A DNA stretch of 64,000 nucleotides from JAAYHV01 sp964400515 (GTDB lineage: Bacteria > Bacillota > Clostridia > Peptostreptococcales > Anaerovoracaceae), in assembly GCA_964400515.1 (NCBI GenBank), contig CAYNTJ010000009.1:45398-109397 (forward strand), in the 5' to 3' direction. Under the pieces are notes generated by a model. The model was not told the origin of the DNA. It made no database searches and saw only the letters and a program-made list of their open reading frames with translations. The translations under genes and the position numbers were made by a program. Of this stretch, positions 17,416-25,086 are shown in pieces. The number at the start of each line of letters is the position of its first letter. The first letter of the stretch is position 1.

Positions 17416-17473
17416 AAAGTGATATTATAGCCATGAAATTTATCTCATATTCTTGCCATCATAATATCACTTT
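17416..17473 (-). promoter_or_regulatory. Inverted-repeat operator of the abiE locus
   Basis: AAAGTGATATTAT (17416-17428) and ATAATATCACTTT (17461-17473) are a perfect 13-bp inverted pair with centre spacing of 45 bases. One arm lies 12 bases before the abiEi start codon. AbiEi antitoxins are known to bind two inverted repeats in their promoter and bend it. The spacing suits two dimerised binding sites (inference). Confidence 0.7.
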
Positions 17474-17855
17474 ATGCACCGAAGGTCAATTTGCTGTGCC
17501 ATTTATAAATAATAAATCTAAAATGAAATTTCAACATTGGCATTGGATAATAGCGTTTATCTCTTGACTTTTCTCTCTGTCTGAGCTCATATATACACCA
17601 ACGGGAATTTCTCGGAAAAATAAAGCGTCATGGCAGGCAGATATGCAGCAACATATCCGCCCTGCACAAGGTGAAGTGACCACCCTGCACAACCGTTAAA
17701 ACGGCACCATGACAAGGCTATTTTATCTTGTTTTTTATGGCTGCACAAGGATAAATTTTCGTGCGTGCAAGGGGAACGGGCAAACAAGCCCCGCCTTTGC
17801 ATGCGTTTTTATACACAGGGGAATTCCTGACCAAATTATGAAAGGTCGGGATCAT
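17474..17855. other. Non-coding gap between divergent genes
   Basis: About 380 bases separate the abiE operator from the next plus-strand gene. I see no convincing gene, RNA or repeat here. It should hold the promoter of the 17,856 gene. Confidence 0.5.
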
Positions 17856-18518
17856 ATGAACATTTTTGAAAACCGGAGTAGCTTTATTGGCACCTTTGAA
17901 CCGGAGCGTACAAAAAGCTCTGTTCAAAACCTCTTTAAACTTGCAAAAGAAATCCGTGAAAAGCTCGGCAAACAGGGCTATCTTCTTGACAGCTATCTAT
18001 CCCGCGTGCTGGAAGCCGCTAACAACACCTTGCTTTACGAAGCTGCTGAAAAGGGCTTTGAAACAGGTTCTGAGCTTCAAAATCTCTGCTATGCCGTAAT
18101 GGATGGCAGCGGAGCTCTAGAGGAACATCCTTTTTATCAAATTGTAAAACAGTCCTTCGAAAAACAGCAGTACACCTATCAGGAAAGAACCACTGTCATG
18201 AGCCTGCACAGCGTCTTATTGGCCGATGCATTTATGGAATATGCCACTCAGTCGTATGTACAGGAACAGGTTGGTTTGTTGAATATCCTAGATGATGTAA
18301 AGCTGCGCGAACTTTATAAAAAAATCATTTTCCTTGTTGATGAAAACTTGATGGAACAATTAAATCTCGCGCTTAAGGAACGGTTTTTTATTGTGCCTGT
18401 GGTTGCAGGGTTCATGCAGGGACTCACCAACGATCTTTTATACAGTTTGACCTATCGTGACAGTGAAACAAGCAGACAAATATTTCAGTTGATTATGGAT
18501 GCTATGTCTATTGAATAA
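17856..18518 (+). CDS. Hypothetical helical protein
   Basis: I start at the ATG at 17856 (MNIFENRSSFIGTF); the ribosome site is weak (AAAGG), and an in-frame ATG at 17838 is possible. The 220-residue product is predicted all-helical, with no membrane segment, cysteine cluster or catalytic motif I recognise. It is part of the cargo island between VirB4 and its upstream T4SS genes and points right, converging on the gene at 18612. A hairpin separates the two 3' ends. Function unknown. Confidence 0.6.
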   Translation: MNIFENRSSFIGTFEPERTKSSVQNLFKLAKEIREKLGKQGYLLDSYLSRVLEAANNTLLYEAAEKGFETGSELQNLCYAVMDGSGALEEHPFYQIVKQSFEKQQYTYQERTTVMSLHSVLLADAFMEYATQSYVQEQVGLLNILDDVKLRELYKKIIFLVDENLMEQLNLALKERFFIVPVVAGFMQGLTNDLLYSLTYRDSETSRQIFQLIMDAMSIE

Positions 18519-18534
18519 TTCATATATGAAAAAG

Positions 18535-18573
18535 GCAACCGGCAAGCCTATGACAGCAGCATTTGCCGGTTGC
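18535..18573. terminator. Bidirectional terminator between convergent genes
   Basis: GCAACCGGCAA (18535-18545) pairs perfectly with TTGCCGGTTGC (18563-18573). T-rich stretches follow on both strands. It lies between the 3' ends of the plus gene at 17856-18518 and the minus gene at 18612-19202. Confidence 0.75.
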
Positions 18574-18611
18574 TTTCTAATGCTGCTTTTCTCTCTGTAA
18601 AAGCGGGAAAA

Positions 18612-19202
18612 TCAGTCATTTAAAATTATCCATCTTTCACCGTCATATTCTTCAAACTTTTCAGTAGTCACGTTCTGCTCAAAATAAATTGCCAGCAAGC
18701 GCTTAATGTCCTGCTTGCCGGCGCGCTTCGTAGAAAAGCCCTGCTCACGCAGGGTTTTTTCTATGCGGTTTAAGTAGGGGAATACCTCGCTTTCTTTCTC
18801 ATTTCGGAGCCGAATCACCACCAGGAATTCTCTGGCCGTCGCCATCTGCACCTGTATCCGGTCAAGCTGGGTCAGATCCTGCTCCAGCATCCTTCTCACT
18901 GCAAGGTTACCTTCCTGCTCCAACCGGGTTCTGAGAAACTGCTTGTTGTCCTCAAAGTTCTCCCGGCTGTTCAAGCATAAAAACTCCAGCTCGGCCATAC
19001 CCTTGAGCACTGTCATCAATGCGTAGATCCTGGCGGAGATGCTTTCCTCGGAAAGGACGGAAATATTGGTCGGCTTGACGCAGAAGTATACTAACTCGTC
19101 GCCCCGGTTCGTCGCCAGGCTGTAGTCGGTGACGGCCTTGGTATTGATGAGCTGTCTTGTAAATTGCTTTTGCTTGGCTTTTTTCTTTTCTGTTTTATTC
19201 AT
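18612..19202 (-). CDS. T4SS-associated protein following PrgI
   Basis: Start at 19202 (MNKTEKKKAKQKQF) behind GGGGGTA, overlapping the prgI stop; 196 residues. It contains FCVKPTNISVLSEESISARI and AREFLVVIRLRNEKESEVF. It resembles proteins encoded between PrgI and VirB4 in clostridial elements and may correspond to a detached VirB4 N-terminal domain. It is soluble and helical. Tight coupling with prgI supports a channel role. The cargo island now separates it from virB4. Confidence 0.65.
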   Translation of the reverse strand: MNKTEKKKAKQKQFTRQLINTKAVTDYSLATNRGDELVYFCVKPTNISVLSEESISARIYALMTVLKGMAELEFLCLNSRENFEDNKQFLRTRLEQEGNLAVRRMLEQDLTQLDRIQVQMATAREFLVVIRLRNEKESEVFPYLNRIEKTLREQGFSTKRAGKQDIKRLLAIYFEQNVTTEKFEEYDGERWIILND

Positions 19203-19464
19203 ACTTGGTGTACCCCCATTCGTAGACCTGCTGTTTCGTAAAGAAAAAGGCGCAGGCATATTTGATAAAGTCGAGGATGCTGGTATCGTCAAACCGTATG
19301 GTCAGAAACGCATACAGGGCGGTGATGACGATGGGCGGCAGGAAACGGAGCTGAGCCAGCGCAAACACAGAGAGTAAAAGACCGATGCCGATCACGCCGA
19401 TGTCGCGGAGCTGCCACAGCCACAGCACCGCCTTGGATTTCAGGTTGTCAGGGTAAATGTACAT
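19195..19464 (-). CDS. prgI: PrgI-family T4SS membrane protein
   Basis: 89 residues from the ATG at 19464 behind AAGGAGG. It has two adjacent membrane segments (about residues 22-38 and 40-56) flanked by charged ends, then ACAFFFTKQQVYEWG. PrgI-like proteins are small inner-membrane parts of Gram-positive T4SS (VirB3-like) and usually precede VirB4. The stop overlaps the next gene start. Confidence 0.85.
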   Translation of the reverse strand: MYIYPDNLKSKAVLWLWQLRDIGVIGIGLLLSVFALAQLRFLPPIVITALYAFLTIRFDDTSILDFIKYACAFFFTKQQVYEWGYTKYE

Positions 19465-19465
19465 A

Positions 19466-19660
19466 TCAGGAAGCCTCCTTTTCTTGCTTGAATTTCTGTA
19501 AAAAATAGGCGATCCCCCGGAGCACATGCTCCACACAGGGAATCGCCACACTATTGCCGAGTGCTTTGTACCGGGCGCTGTCCGATGCATCGGGGATGTC
19601 CGTCCAATAATCCGGAAACCCTTGAAGCCGTTCATTTTGTTTAGTTTTTGTGGTGTACAC
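19466..19660 (-). pseudogene. C-terminal fragment of cytosine-5 methyltransferase
   Basis: From 19633 leftward the frame reads ERLQGFPDYWTDI and then SARYKALGNSVAIPC, the last conserved motif of C5 methyltransferases. The first residues (upstream of ERLQ) come from inserted DNA. The fragment continues exactly where the N-terminal part at 25087-27015 breaks (LTPLECER). The recombinase-trio element lies between the two. Without motifs I-VIII the fragment cannot be active. Confidence 0.9.
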
Positions 19661-19688
19661 GATAGAATCGCCTCCTGATTATCATGGC

Positions 19689-19716
19689 TTTGAATCGTGT
19701 ACATACACGATTCAAA
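19689..19716. repeat. Perfect palindrome near left end of element 1
   Basis: TTTGAATCGTGTA (19689-19701) and TACACGATTCAAA (19704-19716) pair with a 2-base centre. The arms share the ACACGAT core of the terminal boxes, so this is probably a recombinase or accessory-protein site. Confidence 0.8.
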
Positions 19717-19816
19717 AAATATTGGTCGAAAAACCGTTTTGTGATGTTTGGTGATAAAAAATACAGCACAGGCCGAGGCCATATGCTGTATTCAATGCTG
19801 CGGAGATATGGAAATG

Positions 19817-20026
19817 TCATTTCAGAAAATCAGGCAGTTTTGGCGGTGGTGCCGGATTGTCGCGCACAATTTTTCTAATCTGCTCAGCAATATCCTGCTC
19901 AGACCATTCATGCCCATCTCCCGGTTCGGTGCCAAACCGTTCAAGAATAATAGCCTCCTGCTCTTTGGTAAACAAAATGTGCGCGGATTTTTCCCAAGCC
20001 CTCAGCTTTTTCCTGTTCAATATCAT
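19817..20026 (-). CDS. Small protein of trio element 1
   Basis: The ATG at 20026 overlaps the stop of the DUF6262-like gene (ATGA), with AAGGAGGGGG ten bases upstream. The product is 69 residues, charged, with KLRAWEKSAHILFTKEQEAII and EQDIAEQIRKIV. I do not recognise a family. The strong ribosome site and coupling make it likely to be a real gene. The second trio element has no equivalent. Confidence 0.6.
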   Translation of the reverse strand: MILNRKKLRAWEKSAHILFTKEQEAIILERFGTEPGDGHEWSEQDIAEQIRKIVRDNPAPPPKLPDFLK

Positions 20027-20451
20027 TTTCGCTCACCCCCTCCTTGAAGCCGCATTCCACGCTGCATAAGGGAATGAAGTTCCCCCCGCAGCAGCTCACA
20101 TTCAGAACGCAATTCCTGTACAGTTTCACGCAATTGAATATTTGCAGACTTAAGATCGCTTTCCCGGCGCTTGGATTTCTCCAATTGCAGGAGTAGCTTC
20201 GCATATTGACTCTCCAGCGTCCCTTCGGATACAGTCTTTGCAGGGATATGGAAGAGTTCCTCATCCATCAAGGCTTTCACGTGCGGCTTGCTGAATACCG
20301 AACGTGAAAGCCCCGTCCGTTCGCATAAGCGTTTTATGGTAACCGGACACCCTTCCGCCTTCAGCTCCTGTATCGTGCTTTTAACAGCGGATATCGTTTG
20401 TTCACGCTGCTTTTGCTGTAGATTGAGCAGGGAATCAGGAATTTTTCTCAT
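20023..20451 (-). CDS. DUF6262/TnpC-like transposition accessory protein
   Basis: 142 residues. A helix-turn-helix-like N-terminal half (TIKRLCERTGLSRSVFSK) is followed by a coiled coil (about 85-135, ending SECELLRGELHSLMQ). It corresponds to Tn554 TnpC, a small helper that affects transposition rate and orientation. It overlaps the end of the third recombinase gene. A related protein (TGLSRSVFSKKH; SECELLRGKLFLLMQ) occurs in element 2. Confidence 0.85.
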   Translation of the reverse strand: MRKIPDSLLNLQQKQREQTISAVKSTIQELKAEGCPVTIKRLCERTGLSRSVFSKPHVKALMDEELFHIPAKTVSEGTLESQYAKLLLQLEKSKRRESDLKSANIQLRETVQELRSECELLRGELHSLMQRGMRLQGGGERK

Positions 20452-21982
20452 CGCCAGTTACCTCCAGATATGTTTTCATTTTGTTTACAACCTCCTGATA
20501 TAGAACAGCATTTGCAGCGGCATTTTTTTGAATGATAGGAAAGGCTTTGAACCGCACCGCTTTTATGCGCCAGGCTTCGGCCTGTTCCTCAAAGAACGGA
20601 ATCTGCTCGATTTCAGGAATAAAATAGCGGCAGTTCAAGCAAGCCTGCATATCGCATTTACATCCGGTAATATCACTGCATATGCCGCCGCGCACCCTGT
20701 GGGCACGCAGGTTTTCCAGCAGCCTGGCCTCCGTCTGCGGGTTCATGCTCAGGATTCTCCCATGAAACATAACCGGAGATGACTCGTCAGACTCCCCCAA
20801 AACAAGCCTCTGCTTTTCCGTAAGAACCTCCGGACGCAGGTCGAGATGGTTGTATGATTTGAGAATCATCTGGTCGTTCTTGTGGCCTGTCATGTGGGCG
20901 ATCTGCTCTATGGTAAAGCCTTCTGCCAGCCGGTCTGTAATGCCGTTGTGTCTGAGCATGTGGCTTTTCAGAACATATAGGGTTCCGTTTTCATCACGGA
21001 CATCATACATTTCGCAGTATCGTTTGAAGAACACGTTGATATGGTTAGGGGTAGCTGTCAGGACATTGTGCTTCCGGACAACTGTTTCGGCCCATTTTCC
21101 GTATCTGTACCAGGCTTTCTTGTAGGCCAGCAGCAGTCCCCGCTGATTTTCCGGCAGATAAGGCGATAGGGCACGCTGCGCTTCCTGCTGCTCATGTAAA
21201 AGGTCTATCAGATATTTCCCAATCCCCTCATACTCAATGTGGAGGCTGCGCATCTCTGCCAGGTTGTAGCCGCCGTTTTGCTTCCATGAGGGGAGGAACA
21301 GAATAAAATGCCCGTCAAACTGCTTGACGCAGTCCGGCTCCATTGCGCAGACCTCGCTGACCCGCGTGGGAAAAAGCCTCATAATCCAATACGCGACCCG
21401 AATATGAAGCTGTATTTCCGGCATTAGAAATAACCGGTCAAGCTGGCGTTCAACAAAAGGAGGAATCAGCTTTTCGTCATAGTGTAAAGGCTGAACGAAT
21501 GGGTTTCCGGCGAAATGATTGTATAGCTTCCGGCCTTCCCATCCCTGCATGACATCAAAAAAGTTCTTGATGACTTGCCATATGCCGTTTTTTACCTGTT
21601 CCTTTGTACAATTCCCATCCAGATATGCTTTAAATCCAGCGACAAAGGACGGCGTGCAACAATACAGAGCATCTTCTTCACCCTGCAATTCTAGAAACTG
21701 CAGGAACCATATCAGCCGGATCACGTGCTGCCGGGCTGATGATACTCGCATGCCTCCAAGCAGTTTCAGCACAATGAAGTATTTGGCTGCTTCCTTAAAT
21801 TGTTCCGGGACATTCACAAAGTGGAGCACACAGGATCTGTCAGCCGGATGCTTTTTGAGCCTGTCGCAGTGCCATATGTCGTCACCAAAGCAATCGCTGC
21901 CTGAAATACTGGCAACAAAGGCGCGGTATTCCACTTTACGATCTTCCTGAAAGTTTTCCTGCACCGCAGCATTACTTGGCAT
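20435..21982 (-). CDS. Tyrosine recombinase 3 of trio element 1
   Basis: Start at 21982 (MPSNAAVQENF) behind GGAGGTGG; 515 residues. Catalytic motifs are visible: the first Arg in FPTRVSEVCAMEP, SHMLRHNGITDRL with His-x-x-Arg, then MTGHKNDQMILKSYNHL with the His and nucleophilic Tyr. Near the C-terminus a cysteine cluster (GGICSDITGCKCDMQACLNC) suggests a zinc site. It overlaps the neighbouring genes on both sides, so the trio is expressed together. Confidence 0.9.
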   Translation of the reverse strand: MPSNAAVQENFQEDRKVEYRAFVASISGSDCFGDDIWHCDRLKKHPADRSCVLHFVNVPEQFKEAAKYFIVLKLLGGMRVSSARQHVIRLIWFLQFLELQGEEDALYCCTPSFVAGFKAYLDGNCTKEQVKNGIWQVIKNFFDVMQGWEGRKLYNHFAGNPFVQPLHYDEKLIPPFVERQLDRLFLMPEIQLHIRVAYWIMRLFPTRVSEVCAMEPDCVKQFDGHFILFLPSWKQNGGYNLAEMRSLHIEYEGIGKYLIDLLHEQQEAQRALSPYLPENQRGLLLAYKKAWYRYGKWAETVVRKHNVLTATPNHINVFFKRYCEMYDVRDENGTLYVLKSHMLRHNGITDRLAEGFTIEQIAHMTGHKNDQMILKSYNHLDLRPEVLTEKQRLVLGESDESSPVMFHGRILSMNPQTEARLLENLRAHRVRGGICSDITGCKCDMQACLNCRYFIPEIEQIPFFEEQAEAWRIKAVRFKAFPIIQKNAAANAVLYQEVVNKMKTYLEVTGDEKNS

Positions 21983-23789
21983 ACAAACCACCTCCAAAAG
22001 CTGCCTCGATTTTTGTCACGGTATCCGAGTAGGAATCAAGCAGCGCTTTTTCCTGCTGATACTGCCGGTATGACTGGTAATCCGCAATCCCCATCTCCCG
22101 GTAGGACTCAACAAGCCCGTCCACGAGCTTGCGCTGGGAATCCCGCAGGGCTATCCAGTACTGTAGATACGGTTTGCCTGTACAAAGATTTTTGCAGTTT
22201 ACACAGCTTAGCGTACGGCTGCGCTCCCGGCATTCTCCATCGGCAAAAACGCGCATACAGAATCCCAATTCAACCCTGCGCTGTTCAAGGCGGAAGTCCA
22301 CAAACAAGAGCCGCCGCTGTTCTTCGCTGAATTGATCAAGCTGCTCGTTGTTAAGCAGAAGATCAAATTTTTCTCTAAAAAAGGAAGTGTTCATTTCAGC
22401 AAGCCGCTTCTTTCGAACCTCGGCGTAATACTTCATTGAGGTTTTGCGTGAGAGATGGCTCAGCCAGTAGGCAAGCTCCGTCATGGATGCTCCGCTTTCG
22501 ACCAGCATGACGGCAATGGTTTTTCGGAACTGTCTTGTGGTCAGCTTCCAGAGGTGGTCATTTTCATCAGTAATGCAGTGCTTCGCAATCAGCCTGTTTA
22601 CCGCATCGCAAAACCCGTCACCGCAGGGAAGCGAAGGACGCTGGCTCCCATTTTTCACAATGAAGATATACGGCTCACCATATTCCTCCCGCAGGCTTTG
22701 GGTTCTCTTAATCTGACGGGTGATTTCTCTTGACAGAAAAGCAGGGATCAGCATTTCACAGGTATCGCCGATGCCGCGCTTGCGCCGGGCGCTTAATGTT
22801 TTGTGCGGCACATAGCGCAGGAGCATCAGCCCCTCAAAACGTGATGGTGCCAGACAGTCCTCTTTCAGCAGTACGACTTCCGACAATCTCAGCCCGGTAT
22901 TGATAAAAATGCTGTATAGAACCCGGTGTGTATCGCTTAACTCGTGACTATGCTTTTCAATCGCCGCCGCTACTGGGTCGGGGATTATCTCAGTATTTCT
23001 GGACATGTTGTCCAGATTGAAAAAGCGGTACTTTGCAAATGGATTCCCCGTCGGTATCGGTGTCCGGAGGCTCGGATCACGCATGTCTCCGCAAAGGTAG
23101 TCTATGATTTGGCCGCAGGCACGCATGGTGTTGGCAACGGACTTGACGGACAGTCTGCCGCCGTGCTTGGATAAGCAGTCGTTTTCCAGATAGTTGTAGA
23201 GTTGACGGGCATCCACATCGGATATATCCGCGAAATAGTGGATGCCTGGGTTATTGCTGCTGAGGAAATTGACTCCCTTGATTACTGCAGCAAGAACCGG
23301 GGTCCGATAGTCGCTACGGCCTTGAAGGTACCACAGCATAAAGTATTTCAGTTCCAAGCGCAGCGAGACGCAATGGATCTTGCTGAAATCGTAGCTGTTG
23401 CTCCTCAAATTGGGTCCGGTTAGATAAAACAGCTGCCATATATCGTTATGGACACTCAATTGTTGGCGGTTTTCCCTCCTGAAAAGTGATTTTTGCTTCT
23501 CAAACTCGATGTCAGCAATTGTTTTAACTACATCAGCGATGGGTGTCCCATAAAACCTGCTTGCCTGCTTTTTGTCTGTAAATGCGGCCTGGAGCAGCTT
23601 AAAACTCGTAACGTTCTCGCGCCTGACAGTAAATTCTGCTGCTTTCTCCTGAAAGTATGCCGTGAGCAAATTTGGCGGGGCATTTTCCATAGCCCGGATC
23701 ATTTCCGATACTCCGACAGAATCCAGTACCGGCTGTAGGCTGCTTCTAGAGCACAGTGATTCTTCCAATGCTGTAAATGAGGAGTTCAT
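21972..23789 (-). CDS. Tyrosine recombinase 2 of trio element 1 (TnpB-like)
   Basis: 605 residues behind GGAGGGG. Catalytic motifs: INTGLRLSEVVLLKED (Arg), TTRQFRKTIAVMLVESG (Arg box), LAYWLSHLSRKTSMKYYAEV (His and Tyr). A C-terminal cysteine pair region (CVNCKNLCTG) resembles that of Tn554 TnpB, which has a similar length. It overlaps both flanking recombinase genes. Confidence 0.9.
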   Translation of the reverse strand: MNSSFTALEESLCSRSSLQPVLDSVGVSEMIRAMENAPPNLLTAYFQEKAAEFTVRRENVTSFKLLQAAFTDKKQASRFYGTPIADVVKTIADIEFEKQKSLFRRENRQQLSVHNDIWQLFYLTGPNLRSNSYDFSKIHCVSLRLELKYFMLWYLQGRSDYRTPVLAAVIKGVNFLSSNNPGIHYFADISDVDARQLYNYLENDCLSKHGGRLSVKSVANTMRACGQIIDYLCGDMRDPSLRTPIPTGNPFAKYRFFNLDNMSRNTEIIPDPVAAAIEKHSHELSDTHRVLYSIFINTGLRLSEVVLLKEDCLAPSRFEGLMLLRYVPHKTLSARRKRGIGDTCEMLIPAFLSREITRQIKRTQSLREEYGEPYIFIVKNGSQRPSLPCGDGFCDAVNRLIAKHCITDENDHLWKLTTRQFRKTIAVMLVESGASMTELAYWLSHLSRKTSMKYYAEVRKKRLAEMNTSFFREKFDLLLNNEQLDQFSEEQRRLLFVDFRLEQRRVELGFCMRVFADGECRERSRTLSCVNCKNLCTGKPYLQYWIALRDSQRKLVDGLVESYREMGIADYQSYRQYQQEKALLDSYSDTVTKIEAAFGGGLYAK

Positions 23790-24946
23790 CTTTGCCCCTC
23801 CTTTGCCTTTTGAAGCTTATCAAACACCGCCTTGGCGATAATCGGATTGTTGTAATTGCGGTATGGCTCGATAGAATCCAGGCTCTTCCAGCCAAAGTGC
23901 TCCGAAATCATCGCATCGGAAATGTTGTTCTCCGGATGCGCCGCCTGATGCTCCAGAAATTGCATGACTTTCGTGCTGCGTCCGCTGTGGGTACGGATTT
24001 TTTTGCTGTCAAGACCCGCCCGTGCCGCACACTTTTTCAAAATCTCCCAGTAATTGCGGTATGCAAGGGGAGTACCCTGGCTGCACCCGGCTTTCAGATT
24101 GATAAAGATAGTCTGACTGAGCAGGCCGGATTGTGTTTCCGCCTGGGACCTCTCTGTCAAAAGATAGCGGTCCAGCACATCACGTGTTGATTGCGGAAGA
24201 AAGACAGTGCGGTGCTTGAAATCTCCCGAAGATGCGTCCGGTTTACCTTTTGACCGGCTCGGACTGATACGGCCAGCTTGAGAATCATAATCTTCAAGCT
24301 GCATGCTTAGTACTTCGTCTATCCTGAAGCCTTCCAGCGTGACCAAAAATATAGCCAGATCGCGTAATGTCAGAAAACAGGAGCAGATGGTCACCACTTC
24401 ATCATCCGTATACCATTTGATGTACTCCCGTTTCGCGGTCAGCCTTAACATGTGTCGGTCAATAATGTATTTGTACTCATAAGAACTGATCTGGCCATAG
24501 AGAAACGATTTTTGGGCCCTCTTCGCATTGTCCATTGTCTGAAACTCAACATGATGCATACCGGTCTGTTCGAGCCATTTGTAGAATTCGGTGATGACAG
24601 TGACATACTTGCTGAGGGTGCTGTATGACAATGGGGCCCGCAGCCGAATAACGCCTCCGTCCTCATAGCTCCTACCCATAAGCCGCATTAAAAATGCCAT
24701 AACATCATCTGTTACGGCATCCTCAAACGATATTCCCTGCCCATGCAGAAAGTTAAGATATACACAAAGCTTGTGTGCGTACTCCTTTCCGGTGCTGATC
24801 TTTCGAATGCTCTTCAAGTCCAGCCATTCATTGATCTGGTAAAACGGGATGCCGTGCCTTGTGATCAGCCATAGTTCCCTTTCACCACCTGACGGTGCTG
24901 GCATCAGTGCGCGCATCACCTTGAAAACTCGTTGTTCTTTTTCCAT
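23786..24946 (-). CDS. Tyrosine recombinase 1 of trio element 1 (TnpA-like)
   Basis: 386 residues behind AGGAGG. It carries a SAM-like core-binding half and a catalytic half with LEGFRIDEVLSMQLEDYD (Arg), IRTHSGRSTKVMQFLEH (His-x-x-Arg) and FGWKSLDSIEPYRNY (Tyr). Length and order match Tn554 TnpA. It is the promoter-proximal gene of the element; the terminal box lies about 105 bases upstream. Confidence 0.9.
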   Translation of the reverse strand: MEKEQRVFKVMRALMPAPSGGERELWLITRHGIPFYQINEWLDLKSIRKISTGKEYAHKLCVYLNFLHGQGISFEDAVTDDVMAFLMRLMGRSYEDGGVIRLRAPLSYSTLSKYVTVITEFYKWLEQTGMHHVEFQTMDNAKRAQKSFLYGQISSYEYKYIIDRHMLRLTAKREYIKWYTDDEVVTICSCFLTLRDLAIFLVTLEGFRIDEVLSMQLEDYDSQAGRISPSRSKGKPDASSGDFKHRTVFLPQSTRDVLDRYLLTERSQAETQSGLLSQTIFINLKAGCSQGTPLAYRNYWEILKKCAARAGLDSKKIRTHSGRSTKVMQFLEHQAAHPENNISDAMISEHFGWKSLDSIEPYRNYNNPIIAKAVFDKLQKAKEGQR

Positions 24947-25051
24947 ACGAACCTCCTATACGATGTACAATAAAATTCCTGCAGAGTACCCTACAGGTAC
25001 AGATATTGTAACACGCTTATAGAAGGCTGTAGTAACATGGCTTTACATCGT

Positions 25052-25064
25052 CTTTCTATCGTGT
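25052..25064. repeat. Terminal box shared by both trio elements
   Basis: CTTTCTATCGTGT occurs here and identically at 47235-47247, in each case upstream of the first recombinase gene and close to the junction with the broken host gene. The inverted core ACACGAT recurs near the other ends. Confidence 0.75.
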
Positions 25065-25086
25065 AATTAACTACCGTGTATAGTTC

